Source of the DNA: Dryomyza anilis
Lineage: Eukaryota; Arthropoda; Insecta; Diptera; Dryomyzidae
Assembly (NCBI GenBank): GCA_951804985.1
Contig: OX638132.1
Location: 3,515,529-3,579,528, forward strand
Direction of reading: 5' to 3'
DNA: 64,000 bases
Notes under the pieces: model-generated
Told to the model about the DNA's origin: nothing
What the model saw: the letters and a program-made list of their open reading frames with translations, nothing else
The model's database searches: none
Program-made: the position numbers and the translations under genes
Shown here: positions 33,598 to 45,296 of the stretch, one piece after another
Layout: every line of letters begins with the position of its first letter
Position numbering within the stretch: the stretch's first letter is position 1

Positions 33598-33834
33598 GGT
33601 GTGTGTGAATTCGACTAAATTGCTGACTAAACTGAATTTAAATGGTTTTCAATCGATATCCATTCGATAACCGGTAATTCTTAAAGTCCGTAATCAATTG
33701 ATTGTCTGTTTTTTGTCATCCAATCATCAAATTTTAATTTAGTTTCCTGGAAAATTTTCTAAATTGACTGGTAAATACTGCATTATCGACAGAATTTAGT
33801 TTAGTCAACAATTTAATCGAGTTCTCACACACCC
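33598..33834. mobile_element. Tourist-like (PIF/Harbinger) MITE with TTA duplication
   Basis: Left end GGGTGTGTGTGAATTCG and right end (reversed) GGGTGTGTGAGAACTCG continue as matching arms for about 40 bp (TAAATTGYTGACTAAACT). The three bases TTA flank each side (33595-33597, 33835-33837). Size 237 bp, short GGG termini and a TTA target site are typical of Tourist-class MITEs. Confidence 0.8.
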
Positions 33835-34366
33835 TTAAAATAAGAATAAGAAAATTAAATGTTGATTTACAATTTTTTTATATTATAATAATAACACAGT
33901 GATGAAACTCAAATGGTGCGAGAGAGCTCGTCCTTCTAAGATGTTGTGTCAACTATTATTATGTTTAAAGTATAATTTTCCATCATATTATGAATCACCT
34001 ACATATTCTGTGTTTGGCAAAATTTTATTTATGTATATAAATCTATATTTATTCAATTTAAAAAAAGAAAATTAATTAAAGCAAATGCGTTAGTTTGCCT
34101 TAACTATGATTACATTGAAATTCTAGTTAGAAAAATTACATCCATATATGGTTGATATTGACGCAATCCCATACTGCAGCATGCTATGCTGGTGATTTAG
34201 AAGACATTGATCATAGTGATGATGATCGATGATGACGATCATGAAAAGTTGTCGCAGGTTGTCGTAGATTTGGTGGAATCGTACAGACGTACAGCTATAG
34301 TTGTACATTTTGTGTAAAATGTTCACATACTCATTGTTAAAATTTATTTTTAATTTCATTATACTA

Positions 34367-35110
34367 TCTATATATAAAAAGGAAATGTCCTGTGTGTGCC
34401 AGAGCATCACGGGAGAACGAACCAACGGATTTTCCTGATTCTTTTTGTATTTTGTTTGTGGCAAGTGGTTTAGTGGTTTAGAAAGTCGGAAAACCCCAAA
34501 GGAAAAGCCGGAAAATCGAAAAAATCTAAATTTGAGCCTTGGAACTTGAAATCCCGACGTGAAAGCGCACTACGAAGGGATTTTTGGATATTCGCCTCCT
34601 AAGGTACAAAAATCGGCGTGGAAAAACTGAAGTTTTTATTCAAAATATCTGTGTACATAAGATTGCCACAGTCATGAAATTGGGCTCAGTAATGTATTTT
34701 GTTGTTGTTTATCTTTTTGCTAAATGTTGGCGGAATTTGATAAAGGGGCGTGGCACTTCCCATATAACCATAATTTTAAAAATGCTATAACTCCTGACCA
34801 GAGTTATGACAATGGAAACAAAGGTTCATATTAAAAAGTAGAATTGTCACGTAGAATGTGTGTGGGATTGTATACAGGGCGTGGTACCTTTCATATAACA
34901 AAAACATTAAAACTGCTATAACTCCTGATATACTAAGAGTAGAGTTATAAAAATCAAATAAAATGTTCATATTTAAAACTCCGATCGTCACGTAGAATAT
35001 GGACAGGATTGGACAATGGGGCGTGCCACCTCCCATACAAAAAAAAACTTAAAATTGCTATTACTCTTTACCTACTAAGAGCAGATTTATACAAATCGAA
35101 ACAATAGATT
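34367..35110. mobile_element. Helitron-like fragment with internal tandem repeat
   Basis: It starts with TCTATATATAAAAAGGAAAT followed by a block of the type seen at Helitron 5' ends (GGGAGAACGAACCAACGGAT). From about 34740 three diverged units of about 125-130 bp follow, each beginning GGGCGTGGCACTTCCCATAT or similar and containing GCTATAACTCCTGA and GTCACGTAGAATRTG. The same GGCGTGGCACCTCCCA motif occurs at 48150. Confidence 0.55.
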
Positions 35111-35175
35111 ATATATATTTTTTTGGTTTTTATTGGATTATTTTGGAATTTATTGAATTTTTTGTATGTTGTCTA

Positions 35176-36026
35176 CACTAAGAAAACAAGATGTTTATGA
35201 AAGTCTTGCTGCAACTATCCTTTTAAATTTACGCCTTGTAGCAAATATTCAAACATGCCATAAGTTTCAATAAAGTTGTAGCAAAACTATTAATATTTTT
35301 TAAATATGACATATATGCAGATAGTTAAGAGATGTTTGCCACAACATAAATGAAAATTCAGATATTTACAGCAAACATCCAGAGTTCCACATTTGGAACT
35401 CCAGAGTTTGACATTTGACTACCATAAAAAAGGAAAATGGCGTACTTTTTCCTTACGCGTGATTTATCCACAACAATGAAGGAAGGAAATCAACTGGAGT
35501 AAAAAAGTGCCAACTCAAATATAACATTTTAATGATAAAAGTGAAAATAAAATATCCTGTGATTGAAATTATCAACACGTGATGGAAAATATTTCTTTTC
35601 AGAGTTAACTTTGGAGACAGCATCGCAGGTCGGTGTTCGTTCTTCTTCTTCTGAAGAAATCTCAAGTCGTTGTACAATTTTACCTTCGAATGATATATAA
35701 AGACTATGGCGATGTGTCCTGGTTATAACCAGAATATTGTTTTAATTCTAGAATAAATAAAAATACATTTGATTCATTTGCTTTCAAACTGCGAATTCTA
35801 ATGGGGTACCTTTTCCAAATATTCATCCACTATCTTCCTATTTGTCAGATGTTTTATTGATGGTTGCTATACATAATCGTAAATTTGAAAGATGGTTGCT
35901 AGCAATATTTATCGTATTTGACGGATGTTTGAGAGATGGTTGTCTCAAATACGATTTAAATAATTTGTAAATAACTTGATATTTAGGGCTGTGATATTTC
36001 TGGCAATCATCTTTGTTTTCTTAGTG
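35176..36026. mobile_element. Non-autonomous DNA transposon, CACTAAG termini, TA target site
   Basis: The ends CACTAAGAAAACAAGATG and CATCTTTGTTTTCTTAGTG are inverted copies, flanked by TA on both sides (35174-35175 and 36027-36028). The 851-bp interior has repeated AGATGGTTGCTA/TGTTTGCCA-type words near both ends and no transposase. Confidence 0.8.
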
Positions 36027-36713
36027 TAATATTAAAAATTTCCCCCGCCTTTAAATATTTATTCGAATCAATTTCAAACTTTGATTATTTTTTTCTACGA
36101 TATCGTTCCGATTTAGAAATTTCTCGTATCTATGAAATCCATTTAAATCTACCTATCATGTAGGTCTATTTGACGCTCTATATCACTACGAGAATGAGTC
36201 TTATATCATGTGATTTCTCCATTTACTCGCATTAATCTCGTAACGATATCGAAACGAACACAGATAAAATACATCGATATGATGAACTTATTCATAAATA
36301 TTATGAATTTTTCTACTAACTACCAGATCATCATATTGATACCACCTGTGGTATATTGATAAACGCATTCATTACATATATGAACTTATTCATACCATCG
36401 AACATCATAGTGAAGATCGAAATATTCAATACAATGAATTTGAATCGTCATATTGATGAATATAATCTATGAATAATTAAATTGTTCATAACATTTATGA
36501 ATATAATATTTAATATGATGAATGTTGTTGAACTAAATCTATTTTTCAAAATAAATTAATTGATGAATTATTTTTGGAAATTTTCCAAAAAAAAATTTAG
36601 AAAATAATTCGAAAAAAGTACCATTGTTGTTATTGTTGTTGTCTGCCGCTGTCACCTCATTAAAGGGTTCTCTTAGTAGAATTTCAAATGAGAATAAAAC
36701 CTTTAAACGGTTT

Positions 36714-36754
36714 AAAACGGTTTTCCAATACCAATTGTATTGGAAAACCGTTTT
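36714..36754. repeat. Perfect 18-bp hairpin
   Basis: AAAACGGTTTTCCAATAC at 36714-36731 and its exact complement at 36737-36754 enclose a 5-nt loop. Confidence 0.85.
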
Positions 36755-38143
36755 CATATCCACATTCAAGGGGATCTCACCTAAAAAATAAGTGCCCACA
36801 ATTTTTTTTTTTTTAATATGAATTGCATTTGCATTTCAAAAATTAAAAAATGTAAACGAATTGATCTAAAAAAAACTGGGTACACACAAATTCTTAGAAT
36901 GATCCAAAGTTTCACTTATAGGTATATTTTTTCATTGTCGGACAGTGTAATAAATTACTCTTTTACCTGTAATAAAACTCGAACTTACTTTAATTTTTAT
37001 TAATTGAATTAAAAAAATAAAAATTCGAATCTAAGGGGGGAGGGGAATACTGCTCCACTTAACCAATTTACGTCCCTGCCGGAACCGTAAGTCTTTGCGG
37101 CAAGACATAACCATAACCTTAAAATTAAGCAAAACCACAAAACCACCTACACACAAATACACCTAAATTTAAAAAGAAACTTGCCGCATGGAGTCCTCTG
37201 GAATTTTAAATGTTTTTTTAGAATTGCATTTTAAAATGCATTTTTTCATTTGCGGCATTATTTTATTGCACTTTTTAAAAAATTTAAAACAAAATTTAGT
37301 TTAAACATTTTTCTTTTCAAGAACACAATCAATGGCGGCGCAAATGTGAGTGTTGCCAGAATTGATTTTTTTTTAAATCAATAATCAATAGTGATGTAAA
37401 ATGTCGTTGCTTTCTTGTACTCGACACTTATTTTTAAATACTCGATACTTAATACTTATAGTCGTTACTTTTCGTTATGTAATTTAAAAACCAAATTTTC
37501 GACTTAGACCATATTTTCTAATGATAGAATTAAACCATGATTGAAGTATATTCATGTAAAGTCATATCTAAAAATCATTAATTTTTTTTTTAAACTGAAT
37601 GACAGTCTCAACATTTGTTTACGAAAAATTTAAAACAAAGCATCAATGAATTTTTTACAAATCTCATAAAAAAAAAATTCAAATCCGCGATTTTCAAATG
37701 TTAAACACTGTTTTCTTACTTAACCTTAAAATAAAGTTTAAAATGACAATCACAAATTTTGTATTTTAAAAATTTTCTTCGTGACATTTTCAACACTCTG
37801 GATGCCAACAAACTGTCTAGATGAACTAACCTGTAGATATTTCAACCATGGAATTAAACCACTAACCACGTAAAACGTTTAGGTTTGGTAGCGAAACACT
37901 TTCTTCGACGCATTGAGCGAGTGCAGCGACGAGTTAGAAGCAATTAAGTTTGCAAGTATCCATGTTTATGGTCCAAGTGTAGTAGATTGTAATAATCTGC
38001 AACCAACTATTTTTTATGTTTTTTAAATATTCATTTTGTCAAATCAAAAATTGACACATTTTCTAGGGATACAATAAATTTGTTTTGTTTATCATTAATT
38101 TTTTATAACGTTTATAATTGAAATATCCGTGGCGCATCAGAGG
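36755..38143. other. Intergenic, AT-rich
   Basis: No gene is recognised. A GC-richer patch at 37035-37190 has no open frame of note. Confidence 0.4.
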
Positions 38144-38820
38144 CGCTACAAAAGTTTTTTTTAATAAAAAAAAAAAACGGTTTTGGATATCATGAAATTC
38201 TTTATTCCTGTAAAAGTACGTTCGATGCCATATGTGTGGAACTCGATTTCTTTTGCATGGCCACCACGGGCCCGCTTGCAGAAGTCCAGACGCTGAACCC
38301 AATTTTCGACAGTTTTCAAGAATAAATCGGCCGATAATGCTGCAATTTCACGTTCGATATTCGTACGAAGTTCATCAATCGTCGCTGGCTTGTTGGCATA
38401 TACCATAGACTTGACGTAGCCCCACAGGAAATAATCTAACGGCGTCAAATCGCACGACCGAGGCGGCCAATCGACTGGACCATTTCGTGAGATAACACGT
38501 TCTCCAAACTTGGTTTCCAATAAATTGATTATGGCGTTCGCTGTGTGGCTTGTGGCGCCGTCCTGTTGGAACCACATGTCCTCCAAGTTCATATCATCCA
38601 ATTGGGTCCAAAAATATTCGGTTATTATTGAACGGTAACGTGCCGGTCTTGATCATCACGGAAGAAGTACGGCCCTGCCCAATTCACGAACATACGAAGC
38701 TTCTGGTGGTCAAGGGGCTTCAGTGGCTGGCAAACCTTACACCTTACTGAAGAGAAATGTCAAAAGAGCGGCAAGAAATATGGCGTCGTTTGCTGTCCCT
38801 GTCGCTCTACTTTTGTAGCG
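38144..38820 (-). mobile_element. Internally deleted mariner-type element
   Basis: The 12-bp ends CGCTACAAAAGT (38144-38155) and ACTTTTGTAGCG (38809-38820) are exact inverted repeats and bracket the C-terminal part of a mariner transposase on the minus strand. At 677 bp it is about half the usual mariner length, so the N-terminal half has been lost. Confidence 0.75.
38161..38640 (-). pseudogene. Mariner transposase fragment, DD41D-like C-terminal part
   Basis: The frame contains DMWFQQDGATSHTANAIINL and, further on, WPPRSCDLTPLDYFLWGYVK, the second and third catalytic blocks of Tc1/mariner transposases. Forty-one residues separate the Asp of QQDGAT from the Asp of PLDY. That fits the DD41D (rosa-type) mariners described, as I recall, from tephritid flies. 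In-frame stops lie immediately upstream of RPARYRSIITEYF, and no helix-turn-helix domain or first Asp is present. The fragment cannot encode an active enzyme. Confidence 0.85.
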
Positions 38821-39843
38821 TCCCGCTCCAGAAACGTGACGATTTCTGAATCCGGAAACGTATTGGAGAGCGGGTTTTAAGGAACATCATCGAAAACGTA
38901 TTCAAATCAGTTGAACATCCGTTTTGACGTGCCGTATTTTCGATTGAAAATTGAAAAGTACCGAAAACGTGCGTGCCGTGCCCTTATCGCAACATATTCG
39001 TTTTTCGATGAAAATTCTCCAAATCGAAAATCGAAAAAAATGTATAAATCAACCCAGTAAACAATGAAGCTAATAAATGAGCGTATTTCAATATTTTTCC
39101 TGAGCCTGAGTGCTCAAGCTTTCATTCAGAAATGAGTCTAGAAACATATGCGTTTCGAGCAAAATGCGTCATTCAAGTGAGATTGTTTGAATAGAATCTA
39201 TTTACAATCACAAATTTGAGCCTAAAGTTGAGACCTGTTGTCCTGCTGCTACATGGCCTCATTTTGATGCAACCCGAATACCGCAGCCGCACAGACCCAA
39301 TTGTCAATAAAACAGCGAAAAAGTCGTTGTAGCACATATTCCTTATTGTCCATTGTCCATTTGAGTAGTTTTCTTGAACTTGATTGTTGGTGTGCTATAA
39401 TAGATGAGTGTGGAGAAATATTATAACTTCTTTGAGAAATAAATGATAACTTTTACTAACATTTTGGTATACTTCATACTTCAAGAACAAAGTGTCGTAC
39501 ACAAGATTTACGGCTGCCCCTTAGAGGAATCGGATGCATCGCACCGTTTGAAAAATTGAGCCACTTTTTAGACAATTTAAGATTAAAAATATTGTAAAAA
39601 AAAAAAACGCACACAAATTGTTCTAAAATATTTGTCATATAAAATCACAACATTCAAGAAATAGATTCAAATTAGATTCAAGTTACATGAGTCTGAGTGT
39701 TACTTGAACCCTGGCGTTTGCTGGGAATATTTTCAAAATTTAAATTTCTTACTGGCAACGTTGCAGAATTCAGCACAAATTTGCAGATTCAGCTGTTAAA
39801 ATTTTGTCTGCACACCTGCCAAATTGTCAAATGTCAAAAAAAT
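38821..39843. other. Intergenic
   Basis: No gene is recognised. CGAAAA/TTTTCG-rich sequence at 38860-39030 may be another degraded element. Confidence 0.35.
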
Positions 39844-39856
39844 GGGGGGGGGGGGG
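39844..39856. repeat. Poly-G run (13 G)
   Basis: The second isolated long G run of the window; see 29386-29399. Confidence 0.9.
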
Positions 39857-40318
39857 AGGTGAACAGGAACAACTGGTGAACAACTGTCAAAGGACACCAT
39901 CGGAGGAGATCTAAGTTTATTCACTAATCACTCACTAAATCACTAATCATTGGTATATCTACAACAGCGACGCCGTGGCAGCATAGATGGAGACCCATAG
40001 AACTTGAACTTCAGCAACAGCAACGACCACCGATAGAGACCTGCTTGAGTAAGTTCCAAATCACCTGGTGAAGACTCATTTGGAATCTTAACCATTGGCG
40101 TAGCTTCGACGAGCAAAATACTGCAACATGGCAGCATTTGGTCAGTGTTGGGCTGAGTGAATTCAACGATCTGCGACTAACCTTTAACATTAATTACAGA
40201 TGGGGCGTCATCTTCTGCTCGGATAGTCGTAGACCCGTCTTTGTGCGCACCTTGGTGTTTGATCTGGCGTTGCAAGTGGTTGTGCTCTTTGGCGAAAGAA
40301 ATAATGCTTACGCCTGAA

Positions 40319-40954
40319 ATGAGCAGACAAAGTCAGTTCGCAAGAAATCTACAGAAATTTAGACTCGTCACTTTCGACGTCACAGATACACTTCTTGGTT
40401 TCAAAACCCCTCCCGCCATACAGTATGGTAAAACAGCTACTGCTTTAGGAGTGCACAACATCGACCAGAAGCTATTGACGCATTGCTTCCGGCAAGAGTT
40501 CAAAGCCATGGCGAAGTTGCACCCCAACTTCGGCTGCACTACGGAGAACATGAGCTGGCAGCAGTGGTGGACACAACTGGTCTGCAACATATTTCGTTGC
40601 GTCGATGCCACTATACCGCCGGAAAAGTTGCAGCAGATTGCAGACAAATTGCTAAAGCAGTATCACACACGTGAGTGCTGGACAGAAATGGAGGGAGCGA
40701 CCGAACTTGTGCATAGAATCAAGAACTCCGGCAAATGCGTGGGTGTCATCTCTAACTCTGATCCCAGACTGCGGCAAGTGCTGCACGAAATGGACATGAA
40801 GCAATTTGACTTTGTGCTCACCTCCTACGACTGCGGTGTTCAAAAGCCGCACACTCGACACCAACTCCCGTCGCAGCATTACTGGACTCCAAAGGCAAAT
40901 ACAAAACGACGTCGAGTTCATTTCTGCTTTCTGCCTGTCATTCATTGTTTATAA
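40319..40954 (+). pseudogene. Truncated HAD-like hydrolase (HDHD3 / Reg-2 family)
   Basis: From ATG at 40319 the frame reads MSRQSQFARNLQKFRLVTFD, VTDTLLGFKTPPAIQYGKTA and so on. Visible HAD motifs are motif I (FDVTDTLL, nucleophile region), motif II (GVISNSDPR) and the motif III Lys in CGVQKP. The family signatures WQQWW and CWxxxxGAxEL are present. After QKP the sequence loses all similarity (HTRHQLPSQHYWTP) and stops at 40954. Motif IV (the Asp cluster) and the last third of the usual ~250-residue protein are therefore missing. No intron signal at the break rescues it. I read it as a 3'-truncated copy, perhaps moved here with the GC-richer island (39.9-41.6 kb). A very short or mis-assembled real gene is the alternative. 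The frame is open upstream of the chosen ATG to 40241. Confidence 0.7.
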
Positions 40955-41045
40955 ATGAAATTTTAAAAATCGTCAGAGTCAAAAATCTAGGTGGCCAGTG
41001 CCCAGGAAGATGCTTCGGACGTGTCGCCTCCTTCGTGGCTCTGAT
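40917..41045. repeat. Direct duplication, copy 1 (partner 41384-41520)
   Basis: TTCATTTCTGCTTTCTGCCT, AATTTTAAAAATCGTCAGAG, TCAAAAATCTAGGTGGCCA and GACGTGTCGC recur about 465 bp downstream in the same order with small changes. Copy 1 overlaps the broken end of the HAD-hydrolase fragment. Confidence 0.75.
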
Positions 41046-41383
41046 TCCTAAAAATAAACATAACCAGGTGGATAAACGTATGGCAGACAAACCAGCGAGG
41101 AGAGGAATATTCACTAGACTTGGAATGTCCGCGTAGCCGCAGAAAGAAAAGCCGCAGCCGCTCTTAAAGGAATCACAACCAATTCATATGTTTTCTTGTT
41201 CGTTTCTGTCAATCCTTTCCTGTCGAACAATTTTTTAAACAGCAACAGCAGACAGCAGCCAGTCCTTGCAGAGTTCCGCGAGCCTTTGCTTTGACGAATG
41301 AAATTGGTTGGAATTGGGCAATTTATAAAATTGGTAGAGAATCCTGTGAGCTTAGCGATGAGACAGACGACCAAAGTCCACTT

Positions 41384-41520
41384 CATTTCGGCTTTCTTCC
41401 TGCACAATGAACAATAAATTTTAAAAATTGTCCGAGTCAAGAATCTAGGTGGCCAAACATGCTTCAGACGGACGTGTCGCAAAAAAGTCGCTTCTTCCAA
41501 GAAACCTGGCGCTGATTCGA
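41384..41520. repeat. Direct duplication, copy 2 (partner 40917-41045)
   Basis: Diverged second copy. It keeps TTCATTTCGGCTTTCTTCCT, ATTTTAAAAATTGTCCGAG, TCAAGAATCTAGGTGGCCA and GACGTGTCGC. Confidence 0.75.
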
Positions 41521-41621
41521 CAAACAACAGATCTTCTGTTGTTGGTAGTGTCGACCTTCCCCGTCGAACAACATTTTTCAACTGAAATATTTTTTTTATT
41601 CGGTTTTGACGTTTGGCGAAT

Positions 41622-41721
41622 TTGCAGAATTAAGCGGGCCCTTGCAGAATTAAGCGGGCCCTTGCAGAATTAAGCGGGCCCTTGCAGAATTAAGCGGGCC
41701 CTTGCAGAAATCAGCAGGCCC
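41622..41721. repeat. 20-bp tandem repeat, four exact copies plus one degenerate
   Basis: The unit TTGCAGAATTAAGCGGGCCC occurs four times without change, then once as TTGCAGAAATCAGCAGGCCC. Exact identity suggests a recent expansion. The unit ends in a GGGCCC palindrome. Confidence 0.95.
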
Positions 41722-42145
41722 CGCAGAGAGATTTTTTTTTGCATGTGTGAGTGACTCGCTCTTTCTTTTGAGTGTGTGAGTGACGTGACTCGCTCTTTCT
41801 GACTCGCTGAATTGATTTAACATTTTCTGTTCTGTAAAACAGTTTTCAAAAGTAAAAGAAATTTAAATTGCTAAAAAATTTGTAACATTTATGCTATCTC
41901 CTAAAACTATGCTATCTTAGAAACTCAATTTAAGCTGAATTGGCTGCAAATTATGGTTGCAATTATGGCAAATATTGGTTCTAAAACTGGTTCTAAAAGT
42001 TGTTCCAATTATAAATTATAAAAAAGATTATATTATATGTATTTAAAATAATTTCGTAATAATATTCAAAGTGTTAATACAATATGATCTTGTACCATAC
42101 ATTTTATAATGCATTCATTTAATTAATACATATTTAATGATACAT
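41722..42145. other. Intergenic
   Basis: It begins with two short GTGAGTGACTCGCTCTTTCT-like repeats at 41746-41806 (GAGA/CTCTC-type motif). The rest is AT-rich with nothing recognised. Confidence 0.4.
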
Positions 42146-42408
42146 CCCAAGTAACACATTTCAAAACATAGTCTGGATCTGTAGATTAACATGTAACGAA
42201 TATGTATCGATACGTAGAATTGAATCGGTTATTGAAACTCGAAAAAATCTATTCAAACTTTAAAAAAAATTGAGAATCGATGTATAGAAAAAATGTGTCA
42301 TGGGAAAAGGAAATCTATTTTTCCATTTAAATTTCGTTACGTATCTACTGCCAAACTAACGAAAATATATAGAATTCGTGACGAAATCTGTTCTTTGTGT
42401 TACTTGGG
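42146..42408. mobile_element. Small DNA element with CCCAAGTAACACA ends
   Basis: CCCAAGTAACACA on the left is mirrored by TGTGTTACTTGGG on the right (263 bp). The interior is non-coding and contains CGTTAC/GTAACG and ATCGATAC words. The CCCAAG-WAACA termini are shared with the larger element at 57986-59225. Confidence 0.65.
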
Positions 42409-44128
42409 TAGTTAATTTAGATATTGAAATTATTGTACCAGCTAACTTCATTCTGTTAAATCGAATAGTTTACAAATTTGCTGGTGGAACTGCTATATTA
42501 GTCTATACACACTCCTAATGGTTCTAAATCTATACTAAATTGTTCTAAAACAGTTCGAAATTGGTTGCAGTACAAAGTACAACTCTTTTTATTTAGCGAC
42601 TAAGCAGTTGAGAGGACCGAATAAGTTGGTTGAACAAAGAGTTAGTTGGCGCAACAAATCTCTATTCTGCGTGTAGAATACAAAAATATGGTACTATTGA
42701 AAAAAACTTGTTTATATTATATAAACTTATATTATATTATATAAACTTATATTATATGTAAAAACTTATATTATATAAACTTTTTTATAAAAAAAAAAAG
42801 CGATTGCAAATTATTTGGGTCAAATATTTTACAAATATGTTACAGGGGAGAGAGAGCCACAAACTGTCATTGAACGTATATCTTTTATTTAAAGAGGTTT
42901 GGTAAAGTTGCCGATAAACTGCAGTTCACTCCAAATATCTCAAAAACATATGGGAATTGATATATTGTAATTAGTCTTGACAATTAAAAGAAAAAAATTG
43001 GCTGAATGTGGCTGAAAATTGCCTTAAATAGCCTTAGTAATAGAAATACAAACAAAGTATACTGTCAAAATCAGCAACCGTGTATTATATAGAATTGATG
43101 TTTGTCCATTGCAAACATTTTTCTTTGTGTACACTCTAACAAAAAATAATATTGTAGATTTCTCTATGTCAAGATTCAACTCATTTTTCAATGCTCTGGC
43201 GGGTTTATTTTCACATGATGCAAAATATAACATTTTGTGACAGACGAAATTTTTGATTTTTGACCTCGTGCTTCCAATTTTGGTACTCAATTAATCGAAT
43301 TTTCTGATATTGTCTTAGAGTATCCAACAATTTCTGTAATTTTCCTGTAAGACTAGAGTAAAAGAACGCTACTTTCATGGATTTGTCAAAATTCTACTAA
43401 AGTAGCGACAAAAACTACGTAAATTATTAAAAACACACTATTTAAAGCGTACATTTGAATAGCGCGCTCTGTAGATGTTTTTGCAATCAGTATTTTACCA
43501 AAACAACAAAAATAGCGTGAAATTTACTACATTTTGTAACGAGTCGTTTATTATAATTATTAATTGTTATTACCTGTTTTAAAATAACTGTATGCTAATG
43601 TATAAATTTAAATAATGTTAGCCTTTTATAAATTTTTTATATTTATTCCAAATAGAATCATCAAAGCGAGCAGTTTGCTTAAATAAAAAATAATTGTTTT
43701 ACATTTTGAATTAAATATATCGTTTCATTGCGACGCCCAAGTAGCGTTGCTTTATAATTTATAATATAAATTTATAATAATTTTTTAGAGTGTAGTGTAA
43801 TTATTTTCTGGGCACATTGACGCTGAATGGACAACACTGGATGTCATTTTCTTTTCGTCAAAATTTTTAGTCACCCGGTTGTCTTCGTTGAATAAGCCTT
43901 CAAATATAGAGTCACCCGGTTTTCTTCGTTATAAGCTTTGAAAAAGATTAACCACCCACCATCTTCTTCGTTAAAAATGTATTAACTTTGATTTTCATTC
44001 ACACCATCTTTCTTCATCAAAACAATATTTTTTTTTATTTGAATAAATAATAAATTTAATTAATTAATTAACAATATCAATATAATAAAATAATAATTGT
44101 ATTTGGAGAATTATAAATTTGATAGCAA
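42409..44128. other. Intergenic region upstream of TSR3
   Basis: It holds an AT-rich tandem (AAACTTATATTATAT units, 42712-42782). At 43868-43990 there are three diverged copies of a CACCCGGTTNTCTTCGTT-type motif close to the TSR3 start, which may be promoter-proximal. No gene is seen. Confidence 0.45.
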
Positions 44129-44923
44129 ATGGGCGGAAGAAATAGGGGTCGCAAAAATCGCGGAGGAGCACATGGCAATTACCGAAATGTTAAGTCGAAT
44201 AAAAATTGTCAACGCAGTTTTGCAGAAAGTCAATGTGAGCTGGCCGAAAACGATTCAGATGACAGCAGTGGTAGTGATTCCTCCAGCACAGGCAATAACA
44301 TGGATGGAAATGGTGAACCACCAAACTTTCCTGTAGCCATGTGGGACTTAAATCATTGTGATCCAAAAAAGTGTTCCGGTCGCAAATTGGCGCGTCTAGG
44401 TTTAATAGAGAATTTACGACTTGGTCAAAAATTCCCTGGTTTAGTGCTCACTCCAGTTGGTGTAAATTGTGTAAGTCCGCAGGATCGCGATATTGTGGCC
44501 ACATCAGGTGTTGCTGTGGTAGACTGTTCGTGGGCCAAACTGGACGAAACTCCATTTAATCGCATGCGTAGCCCTAATCCAAGATTATTGCCTTTCCTAG
44601 TAGCAGCAAATCCCATTAACTATGGGAAACCCTGCAAACTAAGTTGTGTGGAAGCAATTGCGGCCACTTTGTACATTTGTGGTTTCAACGAAGAGGCCAA
44701 GTGGTATATGGGTAAATTCTCGTGGGGCCATGCGTTTATAGAACTCAATGAAACATTGCTAAGTCGATATGCAGCATGCCAGTCGAGTGAAGAAATTCTT
44801 AAGGTACAGAATGAGTACTTGGAGGAGGAGCAGGCGGCACGCAATAAGCCAAAGGATTTTAAGGAATTCTATCCAACAAGTAGCAGCAGCAGTGAGGACG
44901 AGGCTGACAATGATGTGAATTAG
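44129..44923 (+). CDS. Tsr3: 18S rRNA aminocarboxypropyltransferase (Tsr3)
   Basis: Tsr3 uses S-adenosylmethionine to add an aminocarboxypropyl group to a hypermodified pseudouridine of 18S rRNA during late 40S maturation. The 264-residue intronless frame starts at ATG 44129 with a Gly/Arg/Asn basic N-terminus ([13 protein letters not shown]). A Ser/Asp-rich linker follows (about residues 35-65). The conserved RLI-like block [20 protein letters not shown] lies at about 70-92 and the Tsr3 core ([65 protein letters not shown]) at about 105-215. The tail is acidic and Ser-rich. All family landmarks are present, so the gene looks functional. An AATAAA at about 45167 could end the transcript. It is convergent with MRG15, 373 bp between stop codons. 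Confidence 0.95.
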   Translation: MGGRNRGRKNRGGAHGNYRNVKSNKNCQRSFAESQCELAENDSDDSSGSDSSSTGNNMDGNGEPPNFPVAMWDLNHCDPKKCSGRKLARLGLIENLRLGQKFPGLVLTPVGVNCVSPQDRDIVATSGVAVVDCSWAKLDETPFNRMRSPNPRLLPFLVAANPINYGKPCKLSCVEAIAATLYICGFNEEAKWYMGKFSWGHAFIELNETLLSRYAACQSSEEILKVQNEYLEEEQAARNKPKDFKEFYPTSSSSSEDEADNDVN

Positions 44924-45296
44924 AATGCAACATGTAAAAAATAACTTTAAATTTTAAAATTTATTTTAAGAAGTAACGAATATAATTTACACAAAAACAT
45001 CATTTAATTTTTTCATCGTTTTATTATGTAGTACTACACTAAATTTAACTAGATTTTAAAGTCAATCTTTTAGTATCAAAATAATGTATATGTAAACAGT
45101 TGGGCTAGTTAATTCAAATAAGTCTTGCAAATAGAGTAATATTTGAAAAACCACAACGAAACTCACAATAAAAAGTTATATTGTATGATTGAAGAAAAAC
45201 GAAATAAACAAAACCTATAAAGGAAACAAAACGCCAATTAAAGGGATATTGAAAAAAAAACAGTTTATGATTAGTGCGCATCCTAGCGACATATCA

